Shown piece by piece: positions 50,226 through 58,807 of a stretch of 64,000 nt of DNA. Each line of letters starts with the position of its first letter. The stretch's first letter is position 1. The translations under genes and the position numbers were made by a program. The notes under the pieces are model-generated. The model saw only the letters and a program-made list of their open reading frames with translations. It was not told the origin of the DNA and did not search any database. This stretch comes from Bacteroidales bacterium UBA4360 (GTDB taxonomy: Bacteria > Bacteroidota > Bacteroidia > Bacteroidales > UBA932): the NCBI GenBank assembly GCA_002393945.1, contig DGSO01000013.1:288410-352409 (forward strand), given 5' to 3'.

Positions 50226-51545
50226 ATGATTTGTCTTGTTGGTGACATACTAACTGACGTTACGCTGTCAACAAATACGTCACAGTCAAAGATGCGCCTT
50301 GGTGGAATTGTCCATGCTGCACGTGGTCTGTGGGCTATGAATGTGGATTATGCTGTTGGCTATATCGCCCCAAGCTATCTGGATGGCCAAATTCGAGAAT
50401 ATCTCAGTCACATAGGTTGTAAAGCAATCTTTAAAATAGGCAATGTGACAGGATGTCCGTATACAATGCTTATTAAGGAAGCAAAAGAAATTGGCGATCA
50501 AGGATACGAATTTCTCTATAGAGACTGTGTGTCAATTGATTATGATGAGACAGAATTGGAGAAACTTAGGACCTATGACGAGTTGATGGCAATATCGGGC
50601 AATTATGATATGAATGTGGTGGTGAGTCATACAACTACAGACCAAAAAATTCATTCAGACGTTGCCAATAACGTGAAAGTCATAGATCAACTACCGGCAG
50701 GAAGGCGTATGCAGACTTTATTTGTCTCAACGTCATCTGATTTGTTTCGCAACACTTTCAAAGACAATATCAATGACTTCTTCTCGTTGCTTTCACCTTA
50801 TGCTAAGCAAATAGTATTGAAGGAGAACAGAGGTGGAAGTAGGGCATTTGACTCCAGCAGCGGTACAATCTTCAACATACCTTCTCAAACCTCGACAGTA
50901 GTTCATTCTGTAGGAGTTGGCGACGTCTTCGATTGCGCTACAATAGCAGCACCGGCACCTACTTTTGAGGAAAGGTTATGCTTTGCTCCTTGGATATCTA
51001 TGCATTATGCTAAAAGCACGTTTTGTGACGATGTCAAACGTGCAGTATCGGGTGTTCTCAAAATGTCGGGTGAGATGCTGAAAGGTTTCCATGGAGGTTG
51101 TTTTTTACCTTGGGAAGTACGTCAGAAGTGCAATATCTATATTGCAGCCCCAGATTTCGATTTCCTGAATACCAGTTCGATTGATGTGTTGTGCAATAGT
51201 TTGACCTATCACAATTTCATTCCGAGAAGGCCTGTCAAAGAGAATGGGCAAATGCCCGATGGTGCGACCAAGCAAGAACGGCAACTGCTATTTCACAGTG
51301 ATATGAAAATATTCTACGACTGTAATATGTTAGTAGCGGTTTTGCTAAACAATGATCCAGGCACATTGATAGAGTTAGGTATGGCAGTTCAAAGGGGTAT
51401 TCCTGCTATTGTTTATGATCCTTATTCTATTGCAGATAATTGTATGCTCACCGAATGTCCTACTCTGGTTAGCAGCGACATGGATGCCATAATGTCAAAA
51501 GTATTTACCGAATATTCCAAGAAATATGCAAATGGAACTCTCTAA
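50226..51545 (+). CDS. PfkB-like kinase fused to a nucleoside 2-deoxyribosyltransferase domain
   Basis: A 439-residue fusion. Residues 1-290 have the PfkB/ribokinase pattern: VGDILTDV (5-12), RLGGIVHAARGLWAM (24-38), and the anion-hole/catalytic motif GVGDVFDC (230-237). Residues about 303-400 form a deoxyribosyltransferase domain: NIYIAAPDF, a FHSDMKIFYDCNMLVAVLL segment and GTLIELGMAVQRGIPAIVYDP, with Glu383 as the likely nucleophile. It may phosphorylate and cleave, or exchange the base of, a nucleoside. It starts 7 bases after the small protein and overlaps the QueC-like gene by 20 bases. The substrate is unknown. Confidence 0.8.
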   Translation: MICLVGDILTDVTLSTNTSQSKMRLGGIVHAARGLWAMNVDYAVGYIAPSYLDGQIREYLSHIGCKAIFKIGNVTGCPYTMLIKEAKEIGDQGYEFLYRDCVSIDYDETELEKLRTYDELMAISGNYDMNVVVSHTTTDQKIHSDVANNVKVIDQLPAGRRMQTLFVSTSSDLFRNTFKDNINDFFSLLSPYAKQIVLKENRGGSRAFDSSSGTIFNIPSQTSTVVHSVGVGDVFDCATIAAPAPTFEERLCFAPWISMHYAKSTFCDDVKRAVSGVLKMSGEMLKGFHGGCFLPWEVRQKCNIYIAAPDFDFLNTSSIDVLCNSLTYHNFIPRRPVKENGQMPDGATKQERQLLFHSDMKIFYDCNMLVAVLLNNDPGTLIELGMAVQRGIPAIVYDPYSIADNCMLTECPTLVSSDMDAIMSKVFTEYSKKYANGTL

Positions 51546-52176
51546 AGGAGTTATACTTGTCTCTGGTGGACTTGATTCAACCACGTTGATGTACGAGTTT
51601 GTCAGGCAAGGAGTTGAATTCATCCCTCTATTCGTGAATTATGGACAGCATTGTGCCGCTCACGAATTGGATACTTTAAGGCAGGTAATACCTGCACAGT
51701 ATACTGAAAAGATTGAAATTATTGATGTTTCTTCAATTTACAAGTATTCTCAATCGCGTTTTATCAAACCTGCTGACTTGTGGAATGAAGAGGTGAAGGC
51801 TGAGGACCTTTATATTCCATACAGAAATGTGTTGCTGCTTACAGTTGCAGCATCCTTTGCACAAACTTTGGGTCTTGAAAAAGTCTATTCTGCTTTCATC
51901 AATAGCAATCATGCCAAGGAAATAGATTGTTCCTCCGAGTTCTTCAATAAATTGGAAGGGCTACTTTCTGAGTATGGCTCAGTAAAGATAGAGATGCCAT
52001 TTCGCAATATGACAAAATACGATGTGGCCAAGTTGGGGATTGAACTAAAGGCACCAATAGGAAAGACTTTTTCATGTCAGGCCTCTCCAGATGTCCCCTG
52101 TGGGGCTTGCCCGAACTGCGTGGATAGATTGAATGCATTTAAGCAAATAGAACAAGAAGCCGGCCACAATGTGTAG
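51526..52176 (+). CDS. QueC-like PP-loop ATPase (7-cyano-7-deazaguanine synthase family)
   Basis: Classical QueC turns CDG into preQ0 with ATP and ammonia. This 216-residue homologue keeps the PP-loop LVSGGLDSTT (11-20), IPYRNVLLLTVAASFA, and the zinc ligands Cys184, Cys192, Cys195 and Cys198 in SCQASPDVPCGACPNC. No queD, queE or queF is nearby, so it probably is not for queuosine synthesis. In type IV CBASS (Cap9) and Qat (QatC), QueC-like enzymes act in defence. A second ATG at 51532 is equally possible. The gene overlaps both neighbours. Confidence 0.85.
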   Translation: MQMELSKGVILVSGGLDSTTLMYEFVRQGVEFIPLFVNYGQHCAAHELDTLRQVIPAQYTEKIEIIDVSSIYKYSQSRFIKPADLWNEEVKAEDLYIPYRNVLLLTVAASFAQTLGLEKVYSAFINSNHAKEIDCSSEFFNKLEGLLSEYGSVKIEMPFRNMTKYDVAKLGIELKAPIGKTFSCQASPDVPCGACPNCVDRLNAFKQIEQEAGHNV

Positions 52177-52819
52177 AGTTATGACTTCTAATGCTCTCCG
52201 GCTCAAAGAATTTATTGATACGATAGATGATTTCCATCTTATTCAACCGGAGCCTTGCCCCTATGTTAATCATATAGGAGCTTTGTTTACGGATGCAATT
52301 TTACAGGCGGGCGTTAATTACAGGCAGGTCGTATGGCCGCGAGTTAGTTATGTATTAGAGAACTTCCCTTATGCTGACACAGTACATTCGTTTGCTGAGG
52401 TTTTAGACCATTATGGCGTAGCAAACATTCTGCGGTGGCATAATAGGGAAAAGACTCGTAGAATGCAAGAACTTATATGTTTTTGTATAGAAAATAACAT
52501 AGATACGGCAGATGAACTGACTGAATTTATGAAAAGCGATATTAATGTTGAAGAACTTAAAACCATTCACGGGATTGGTGACAAGACCTGTGACTATATG
52601 AAACGCCTGTTAGGGTTCGACACTGTTGCTGTAGACCGACATATACGTGCCTTTATCGAGAGTGCTGATATTATGTGTAGGAATTACTATGATATTAAGG
52701 AAGTGGTAGAATTCGCCGCAGACTTTATGGATTGTGCCCGTCGAGAGCTTGACTATAGCATATGGACGTATATGTCACAGAAAGAACGCAAAGCTTATCA
52801 ATTGACATTCGATTTTTGA
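52169..52819 (+). CDS. HhH-GPD DNA glycosylase/lyase-like protein
   Basis: A 216-residue helical protein with a helix-hairpin-helix motif IHGIGDKTCDYMKRL (133-147) followed by TVAVDRHIRAF. Lys139 and Asp156 occupy the positions of the catalytic Lys and Asp of endonuclease III/OGG enzymes, so base-removal plus strand cleavage is possible. No iron-sulfur cysteine cluster is present at the C-terminus. OGG-like proteins accompany QueC-like proteins in type IV CBASS operons as I recall. It overlaps the QueC-like gene by 8 bases; ATG 52181 is an alternative start. Confidence 0.78.
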   Translation: MCRVMTSNALRLKEFIDTIDDFHLIQPEPCPYVNHIGALFTDAILQAGVNYRQVVWPRVSYVLENFPYADTVHSFAEVLDHYGVANILRWHNREKTRRMQELICFCIENNIDTADELTEFMKSDINVEELKTIHGIGDKTCDYMKRLLGFDTVAVDRHIRAFIESADIMCRNYYDIKEVVEFAADFMDCARRELDYSIWTYMSQKERKAYQLTFDF

Positions 52820-52829
52820 ACTATCAGCT

Positions 52830-54287
52830 ATGGATTGGAGTAAATATTTAAGTCCCGAAAGGGTTAGAATAGGAAAAGATTCTGTAGGTGGGGCGGATAA
52901 ACGTTCTCCTTTTGAGAGTGATTATGGGCGGGTGTTGTTCAGTTCTGCCATTCGTAGGATGCACGACAAAACGCAGGTTATTCCCTTGACAAACGGAGAT
53001 GCCATCTTGACTCGTTTAACGCATTCGATTCATGTAATGAATATAGCTGAGTCGTTGATATTGAATTATACTCGTTCACAACAGTTTTGTGATGAGAATC
53101 CCGATTTGGGAAAGCGATATGAGTTGGTATCAGCACTTTCAGCGATTGCCCGTGCTGCAGCTTTTGTTCATGATGTTGGAAATCCTCCGTTTGGCCATTT
53201 CGGTGAGGATGTGATACAAGAGTATTTCTCTCGTTATCTTAATAACCAAAACAGTTTTAGTGCAGATAGTAAAGATGAGGCACAGATTCAGAGGAAAGCT
53301 TTGGACTTCATTCAATTTGACGGGAATGCCCAAGGTTTTCGTATTCTTACTCGTCTACAGTATATAGGTGCTCTCGATGGACTGAACCTAACTTATGCTA
53401 CCCTTGCGGCATATATGAAATATCCAAATCCCGGTCCTAAAAAAAAGAACTATATCGGAACGAAAAAACACGGTGTGTTTTGGTCGGAAGAAAGTGTTTT
53501 TGAAAAGATGGTTGAGGCATGCCATTTGAGATGCGAGGACGGCAAGATTAAGCGTCATCCGCTATCTTTTATAGTTGAGGCCGCAGATTCTATAGCGTAT
53601 CTCACTATGGATATTGAGGATGCTTATGGACTCAAGTGGTTTGATATATATACACTCATCAATGGTATAGATTTCTATTTGAAAGAAGGGAAAGAAAAAC
53701 CTAAAAGTGTGAGTGACATAATTGGATATAAGAGTAAAGCATTTAAGGATGGGAAGCTTATACAAGGTGCAGATAGAAAGGCTGCGGTTGACTTACGTGT
53801 TGCTATGATTCAGTATCTTGTAAATCTTGCCGTGAATAATTTTATCAATCATTTAAATGAGATAGATGCTGGGATATATAGCAAGGAACTTATTGAGGAT
53901 GATGATAATAACGTAGCAAAGGCGCTGGCTAAGTTCTCTCAGCAATACATCTATTCGCGAAGGGAAATATGTGCGGAAGAAATAACTGGGCGCACGGTAC
54001 TGATAGGATTGTTAGATCAATTGTCCTATTACGCGTTCCATAAAGATAGCAAGTTCCGTGGGCGGGTAAAGAGCGCTATTTCACGGTCCAGACTTGAAGT
54101 TTCTGTACATGAGAATTCCTTTCCAGATGAGCAATATAAGTTCTTTACAGGTACAGAACTATATGAATATGATATAGAGGAAATGGGATCTTATGGACGT
54201 TGGCGTATGATAGTTGACTTTGTTTCAAGTATGACCGATAAGTATGCGGTGCATCTGTATCAGCAATTATCTGGGAATAAGATATAA
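52830..54287 (+). CDS. dGTPase-like HD-domain triphosphohydrolase
   Basis: A 485-residue protein of the Dgt family, which releases triphosphate from dNTPs. It opens with KRSPFESDYGRVLFSSAIRRMHDKTQV (24-50) and has TRLTHSIHVMNIAESL (His65), the HD pair His114-Asp115 in AFVHDVGNPPFGHFGE, and VEAADSIAYLTMDIED. Related dGTPases act in phage defence by draining dGTP. It ends the six-gene operon, 10 bases after the glycosylase gene. A housekeeping role is possible, but the linkage suggests a part in the same system. Confidence 0.85.
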   Translation: MDWSKYLSPERVRIGKDSVGGADKRSPFESDYGRVLFSSAIRRMHDKTQVIPLTNGDAILTRLTHSIHVMNIAESLILNYTRSQQFCDENPDLGKRYELVSALSAIARAAAFVHDVGNPPFGHFGEDVIQEYFSRYLNNQNSFSADSKDEAQIQRKALDFIQFDGNAQGFRILTRLQYIGALDGLNLTYATLAAYMKYPNPGPKKKNYIGTKKHGVFWSEESVFEKMVEACHLRCEDGKIKRHPLSFIVEAADSIAYLTMDIEDAYGLKWFDIYTLINGIDFYLKEGKEKPKSVSDIIGYKSKAFKDGKLIQGADRKAAVDLRVAMIQYLVNLAVNNFINHLNEIDAGIYSKELIEDDDNNVAKALAKFSQQYIYSRREICAEEITGRTVLIGLLDQLSYYAFHKDSKFRGRVKSAISRSRLEVSVHENSFPDEQYKFFTGTELYEYDIEEMGSYGRWRMIVDFVSSMTDKYAVHLYQQLSGNKI

Positions 54288-54501
54288 TTAGCAAATTAAG
54301 TGGCAACCGCTCTTACGCGTAGGCGGAGCCGCTTTGGGGCAGGGAGGAGCACCGCACACTCCGAACTGCCGAGGATAAGAGGCGGGGAACTCGCTGGTCT
54401 CTCATAAGACAAAAGGTTCTTGGACGAGCCGAGCGGCTATGCCGAGCGCAATAACAGCAGGCCGCTCTTTTTCAAGAATACAAATAAAAAAAAGATATAA
54501 C
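54288..54501 (+). other. GC-rich gap after the QueC-centred operon
   Basis: 214 bases that switch back to high GC. Several short stems (GAGCGGC/GCCGCTC, CGGAGCCG) are present and no gene is seen. It holds the terminator-like element at 54431-54472. Confidence 0.5.
54431..54472 (+). terminator. Rho-independent-like terminator
   Basis: GAGCGGC (54431-54437) pairs with GCCGCTC (54461-54467), directly followed by TTTTT (54468-54472). The loop is long (23 bases) and contains GCCGAGCG, which could form an alternative stem. It would insulate the defence-like operon from rfbA copy 2. Confidence 0.5.
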
Positions 54502-55413
54502 ATGAAAGGAATCGTACTTGCCGGAGGTTCCGGCACAAGGTTATACCCAATAACCAAGGGCGTGAGCAAGCAGTTGCTCCCCATCTATGATAAACCAATG
54601 GTTTATTACCCCATCAGCGCACTGATGCTGGCTGGAATCAGGGATATCCTGATTATCTCTACGCCTTACGACCTCCCCGGCTTCAAGCGTCTGCTGGGCG
54701 ATGGCTCCGACTATGGCGTACACTTCGAGTATGCCGAACAGCCCAGCCCCGACGGACTGGCACAGGCATTCATCATCGGTGAGAAGTTCATCGGTGATGA
54801 CAGTGCCTGCCTTGTGTTGGGTGACAACATCTTCTTTGGCAGTGGCTTTTCTGATATGCTTGAATCTGCAGTGAAGAATGCTGAAGAACTGAATAAAGCC
54901 ACTGTATTTGGGTATTGGGTTGATGACCCTGAACGATATGGCGTAGCTGAGTTTGACCGACAGGGCAATTGCCTGAGCATTGAAGAAAAGCCTAAGGAGC
55001 CCAAGAGTAACTACGCTGTGGTTGGGCTTTACTTCTATCCGAATAAGGTAGTGGATGTGGCCAAGCACATCAAACCATCAGCACGTGGTGAGCTTGAGAT
55101 AACAACTGTCAACCAAGAATTCTTGAAAGAAGGACAACTCAAAGTCCAACTGCTAGGCAGAGGCTATGCTTGGTTCGATACAGGTACTCACGACTCGCTT
55201 GCTGAAGCATCGAATTTTGTGTCTACTATAGAAAAACGTCAGGGTTTAAAGTTAGCGTGTCTTGAGGCTATTGCTTACCGAAGGGGGTGGATAAGTGAGG
55301 GAAAAATGCGAGAATTAGCAAAACCAATGATCAAAAACCAGTACGGCCAGTACCTGCTGAAAGTCATTGATGAGATGAAAAATGAAATTAATTCAGGAAC
55401 TTTGAAGTGGTAA
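54502..55413 (+). CDS. rfbA: Glucose-1-phosphate thymidylyltransferase, copy 2
   Basis: Same reaction as the copy at 34640. The 303-residue protein has AGGSGTRLYPITKGVSKQLL (7-26), VLGDNIFFG and EEKPKEPKSNYAVVG, and carries an 11-residue longer C-terminus (EMKNEINSGTLKW end). About 85% identical by eye to copy 1. The long open frame from 54439 was trimmed to the ATG at 54502, where homology begins. It heads the run rfbA-rfbC and so belongs with the last sugar block. Confidence 0.95.
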   Translation: MKGIVLAGGSGTRLYPITKGVSKQLLPIYDKPMVYYPISALMLAGIRDILIISTPYDLPGFKRLLGDGSDYGVHFEYAEQPSPDGLAQAFIIGEKFIGDDSACLVLGDNIFFGSGFSDMLESAVKNAEELNKATVFGYWVDDPERYGVAEFDRQGNCLSIEEKPKEPKSNYAVVGLYFYPNKVVDVAKHIKPSARGELEITTVNQEFLKEGQLKVQLLGRGYAWFDTGTHDSLAEASNFVSTIEKRQGLKLACLEAIAYRRGWISEGKMRELAKPMIKNQYGQYLLKVIDEMKNEINSGTLKW

Positions 55414-55416
55414 AAT

Positions 55417-55995
55417 ATGGAAGTCATAAAAACTGATATCGAAGGCGTCGTTATAATAAAGCCGAAATTATTTGAAGACCCTCGTGGGTATTTCTTTGAG
55501 AGTTTTTCTCAGCGAGAGTTCGATGAGAAGGTACGACCTATTGTTTTCGTGCAAGATAATGAAAGCAGGTCTTCCTATGGCGTTGTTAGGGGTTTGCACT
55601 ATCAGAAACCACCATATACCCAGAGCAAACTTGTGCGATGTGTGCGAGGGAAGGTCTTAGATGTTGCAGTAGATGTACGAAAAGGAAGTCCTACCTTCGG
55701 GAAGCACGTGGCAGTCGAATTGTCAGAAGAGAATCATCTTCAGTTCTTCATCCCCAAAGGTTTTGCTCACGGTTTTGCAGTGTTAAGTGAGTTAGCTGTA
55801 TTCCAGTATAAGTGCGACGAATTTTACCACCCTGAGGCAGATTCGGGTATTCAACTTCTGGATGAGGATTTAGGTATAAATTGGCACATTCCTTGGGAAG
55901 AAGCCGTGATGAGCGATAAAGATAAAGTTCGTGGCCGGTTATCTCATATGGCCGAGCTCGATTTTGACTATAGTGTTGATTATTATTCACGTTAA
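55417..55995 (+). CDS. rfbC: dTDP-4-dehydrorhamnose 3,5-epimerase
   Basis: Epimerises dTDP-4-keto-6-deoxyglucose toward dTDP-4-keto-L-rhamnose. The 192-residue cupin has FEDPRGYFFESF (19-30), RGLHYQKPPYTQSKLVRCVRG with the catalytic His, GKVLDVAVDVRKGSPTFGKH and PKGFAHGFAVLSE. It lies 3 bases after rfbA copy 2. No rfbD follows, so the final reduction is either encoded outside the window or the intermediate is used by the aminotransferase downstream. Confidence 0.94.
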   Translation: MEVIKTDIEGVVIIKPKLFEDPRGYFFESFSQREFDEKVRPIVFVQDNESRSSYGVVRGLHYQKPPYTQSKLVRCVRGKVLDVAVDVRKGSPTFGKHVAVELSEENHLQFFIPKGFAHGFAVLSELAVFQYKCDEFYHPEADSGIQLLDEDLGINWHIPWEEAVMSDKDKVRGRLSHMAELDFDYSVDYYSR

Positions 55996-56007
55996 TAATC
56001 AAAGAAT

Positions 56008-56526
56008 ATGCAGATTTTCTTGAGACCTATTGATGAGAATGACGGGCCGAGCATCGTGCGTTGGAGAAACGATGCTAATGTTTTGAGCCATTGCCTAGAT
56101 AAAACAAAAGTGACCGTTGAATCCAATCTTGACTTTTACAAAGCAAATGTTTTGACAGGTAAATATAAGCAGTTCATAGTAGAGTGTCTGGATGAGTACT
56201 CAGGCGTTTGCGCTTACCCTATTGCGTCAGTTTATCTTAAAGATATGGACTATGGAAACAAACGATGCGAGTTATGTATTTTTACCAGTAGTGACGTTGA
56301 TTGGAAACCTGAAGGTCAAACGATAGCCATTAAGATGCTTGTTGAAAGGGCATTCAAGGAGTATGGTATGCATAAAGTGTATTCTTACGTTTTTAGGAAA
56401 TTTCCCAATGAAGTTGACCTCTTAAGAAATGCTGGTTTCAGTGTAGAGGCGACTTTAACGGGTGAGGCAATGAATGATAAAGGTGAGTTTGAAGATATTG
56501 TCCGGCTCTCCATTTTTAATGGCTAA
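56008..56526 (+). CDS. GNAT-family N-acetyltransferase
   Basis: A 172-residue RimJ/RimL-like acetyltransferase. It has LRPIDENDGPSIVRWRND at the start, an EGQTIAIKMLVERAFKEYGMHKVYSYVFRKF core (acetyl-CoA loop and the following strand), and NAGFSVEATLTGEA near the end. In this setting it may acetylate an amino sugar made with the aminotransferase at 60255, but the substrate cannot be read from the sequence. Confidence 0.8.
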   Translation: MQIFLRPIDENDGPSIVRWRNDANVLSHCLDKTKVTVESNLDFYKANVLTGKYKQFIVECLDEYSGVCAYPIASVYLKDMDYGNKRCELCIFTSSDVDWKPEGQTIAIKMLVERAFKEYGMHKVYSYVFRKFPNEVDLLRNAGFSVEATLTGEAMNDKGEFEDIVRLSIFNG

Positions 56527-56551
56527 GTAGAGCCTAGATAGCATATTGAAG

Positions 56552-57778
56552 ATGGAATTAGTACCAGTTGTTTTTTTTGGATTATATTTTCTATATTTAT
56601 TGAACAAGAGGGGACTTGATGTAAGCACATTTGTGTCTCTCCTTTATCTAATTACATCAGTCTTTTCTCTGGTAATGTTTCAAATGAATTTGGTTGAGGA
56701 AAAATATTCTCACCCTTCTTTTTTCGCGACGTTAACCTATTGTCTCCTTTTATTCCTGTCAATTCAGCCCTTATACCGGATTGATTTCCGGAAAATTAAT
56801 TTGAATGTGACGGCAAAAACGGGAAAGATCATCAAGTCACTTACATATGTATTTTTATTCAATTTGGTATTGTTCCTTTTCTTGAAATTGCAAGAAATCA
56901 ATCAAATCATCATGAATGGAGACTATTTGGCGCTTAGGCAGGATATTATGTCTGAAGATGATCAAACGGCATCGGGTTTTATGGGCTTATTGATTATTAT
57001 TACCAATATTTTATCGTCCATATCTTTTGTGATGATTTTTATTTTCTTTATCAGTATTACTTACTATAAGAATTCCTGGTGGTTTAATCTTTTCGCGTTT
57101 TTGGGCTCCTTGCCACAGGTATTAGGAGGTATATTGACGGTAAACAGGTCGAATGTTTTCTATTATGTTATTATCTTTGCCCTAAGCTATATAATGTTCC
57201 AGAAACGCATTTCTACTAAGATTAAGCTTCGATTTTTCCTGCCTGTTGGAACCGCATTGGTGGCAATGATGATGTTCTTTTCTTCCGTGACAGTCAGTCG
57301 ATTTGACAATACGAATTCTTCGTATGGAAGTGTGGATAATAGCCTTATTTCATATGCAGGGATGTCATATTCAAATTATTGCTATTTCTTTGATTATTAT
57401 AACAACCCTGATTGGTTATCAACTCGATATCTTCTTCCTGTAACTAATTTTGTTTTAAAAGGATATAGGTCGGGTGTTGAAAGAGAGCAGGAACAGACAG
57501 AAAGGACAGGCTTTAATTGCGTCGCTTTTATGACGTTCTTGGGCTCATTCATAATGGATAGCAATCAGGTTATGCCATTTATTTTTGTTATCATTTACTT
57601 GCTATTGTTCCGTCTTTGTAGAAATCACGTCCGCCAGAATACTATTTCCTTTGCTTGGCTTTTAGCTGTATTCTTACTTGCTATAGTGCCATCCGTCGGA
57701 TGTATCTCTTATTTCTATACCAATCCTTTTAAATCATTGGCATTATACGCTTTGTTGTTTTATGTCTTTAAAAAATAA
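56552..57778 (+). CDS. Wzy-like polysaccharide polymerase
   Basis: A 408-residue integral membrane protein with at least ten hydrophobic helices spread over the whole length and a large polar loop (about 255-330) holding Arg-rich segments (FVLKGYRSGVEREQEQTERTG). This is the layout of O-antigen/capsule Wzy polymerases, which join repeat units on the periplasmic side. Sequence identity in this family is low, so the call rests on topology and on a Wzx gene two genes downstream. The TTG at 56546 could add two residues. Confidence 0.75.
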   Translation: MELVPVVFFGLYFLYLLNKRGLDVSTFVSLLYLITSVFSLVMFQMNLVEEKYSHPSFFATLTYCLLLFLSIQPLYRIDFRKINLNVTAKTGKIIKSLTYVFLFNLVLFLFLKLQEINQIIMNGDYLALRQDIMSEDDQTASGFMGLLIIITNILSSISFVMIFIFFISITYYKNSWWFNLFAFLGSLPQVLGGILTVNRSNVFYYVIIFALSYIMFQKRISTKIKLRFFLPVGTALVAMMMFFSSVTVSRFDNTNSSYGSVDNSLISYAGMSYSNYCYFFDYYNNPDWLSTRYLLPVTNFVLKGYRSGVEREQEQTERTGFNCVAFMTFLGSFIMDSNQVMPFIFVIIYLLLFRLCRNHVRQNTISFAWLLAVFLLAIVPSVGCISYFYTNPFKSLALYALLFYVFKK

Positions 57779-57784
57779 AGGACT

Positions 57785-58807
57785 ATGAATCAGCTTAAAT
57801 ATAATTACGTATTCTTAAACTCAACAGAGAGTTATGACCTGAACGAGAATAGAAATATGTACTGCGCTATCTGCACCAGAGACTTAGAAACGTTCGATGG
57901 CGCCACTGTTGTTACGTACCCCTATGACTATTCCAACAAGTTTGTGCAGGCCCTGTTCTTTCTGCATAACTCCAATAGGATTAATAGGCGAATAAATCTG
58001 CCTCTTAAGAGTTTATGGTACCCAGGTTATTTCAAGAACGAGTTTAAAGACGACAAACCATTGTGTTTTATTCTTCTAAATCGTTTCTGGTTTCCACCGG
58101 AATACTTCAAGTGGTTGAAAAAGAAGTATCCCGATGCCAAATTCGTCCTTCTCCTTAGGGATTTAATGAAGATTAGTGACAATCCTTTCTCAAAGAGATT
58201 TGTCGGCAATCCGCTGTTCGATTTGCAGATGACAATAGACCGAGACGAAGCCAAGCAATATGGAATGGTTTATTTCGATGAGTACGAATCCAAAATAGAT
58301 GTTCCTATTGCGAAAGATTATCCCATATCTGATGTCTTTTTTGCGGGCAAGGTTAAAGATCGTATGGAGAAGTTGATGACAGCGTATGACATATTTACAA
58401 AGGCGGGTCTTAAATGTGAGTTTTATCTTACTGGAACTCCAGAAGATCAGAAAAAAACTTTGGATGGTGTTACTTATGCAGAGAAATCTATGCCGTATAT
58501 TGATATGCTGTATAAAACGGTAAATACCAGATGTGTATTGGAATTTAACCAAGAAGGTGCCCTTGGCTTTACGTCCCGTTTCTTGGAAGCGGTGATGTAC
58601 AATAAGCTTTTGATAACAGATAACCCCGCTGTAAAAGATACCAAATTCTATGATCCGTCTCGTATCTTGTGTGTAGAAAAGGCATCAGACATCGATCCGA
58701 CATTCGTATTAAAGAATTCAGATAGTATTGATTACCACTACAATGGGGAGTTTTCTCCGCTGCGTCTTCTTGAACAAATCGATAAAGAACTGATAATCCA
58801 TGGCTGA
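57785..58807 (+). CDS. Glycosyltransferase-like protein
   Basis: A 340-residue soluble protein. The first half holds KKKYPDAKFVLLLRDLMK; the second half has DVFFAGKVKDRMEKLMTAYDIF, and then LEFNQEGALGFTSRFLEAVMYNKLLITDNPAVKD, an EGxxGxTxRxxEA pattern like the nucleotide-sugar site of GT-B enzymes. It probably transfers one sugar of the repeat unit at the inner face of the membrane. Donor and linkage are unknown. Its end overlaps wzx by 8 bases. Confidence 0.7.
   Translation: MNQLKYNYVFLNSTESYDLNENRNMYCAICTRDLETFDGATVVTYPYDYSNKFVQALFFLHNSNRINRRINLPLKSLWYPGYFKNEFKDDKPLCFILLNRFWFPPEYFKWLKKKYPDAKFVLLLRDLMKISDNPFSKRFVGNPLFDLQMTIDRDEAKQYGMVYFDEYESKIDVPIAKDYPISDVFFAGKVKDRMEKLMTAYDIFTKAGLKCEFYLTGTPEDQKKTLDGVTYAEKSMPYIDMLYKTVNTRCVLEFNQEGALGFTSRFLEAVMYNKLLITDNPAVKDTKFYDPSRILCVEKASDIDPTFVLKNSDSIDYHYNGEFSPLRLLEQIDKELIIHG

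Noticed and set aside
51526..52176. Queuosine biosynthesis queC
   Set aside because: No queD, queE or queF is nearby, and the gene overlaps a deoxyribosyltransferase fusion and a glycosylase gene; a defence role fits better, though elsewhere in the genome was not visible.
49844..54287. Type IV CBASS
   Set aside because: A QueC-like and an OGG-like protein are present, but no CD-NTase and no TGT-like protein are found in the cluster.
49844..54287. Qat (QatABCD) system
   Set aside because: There is a QueC-like protein and an MG-starting small protein, but no AAA ATPase (QatA) and no TatD nuclease (QatD).
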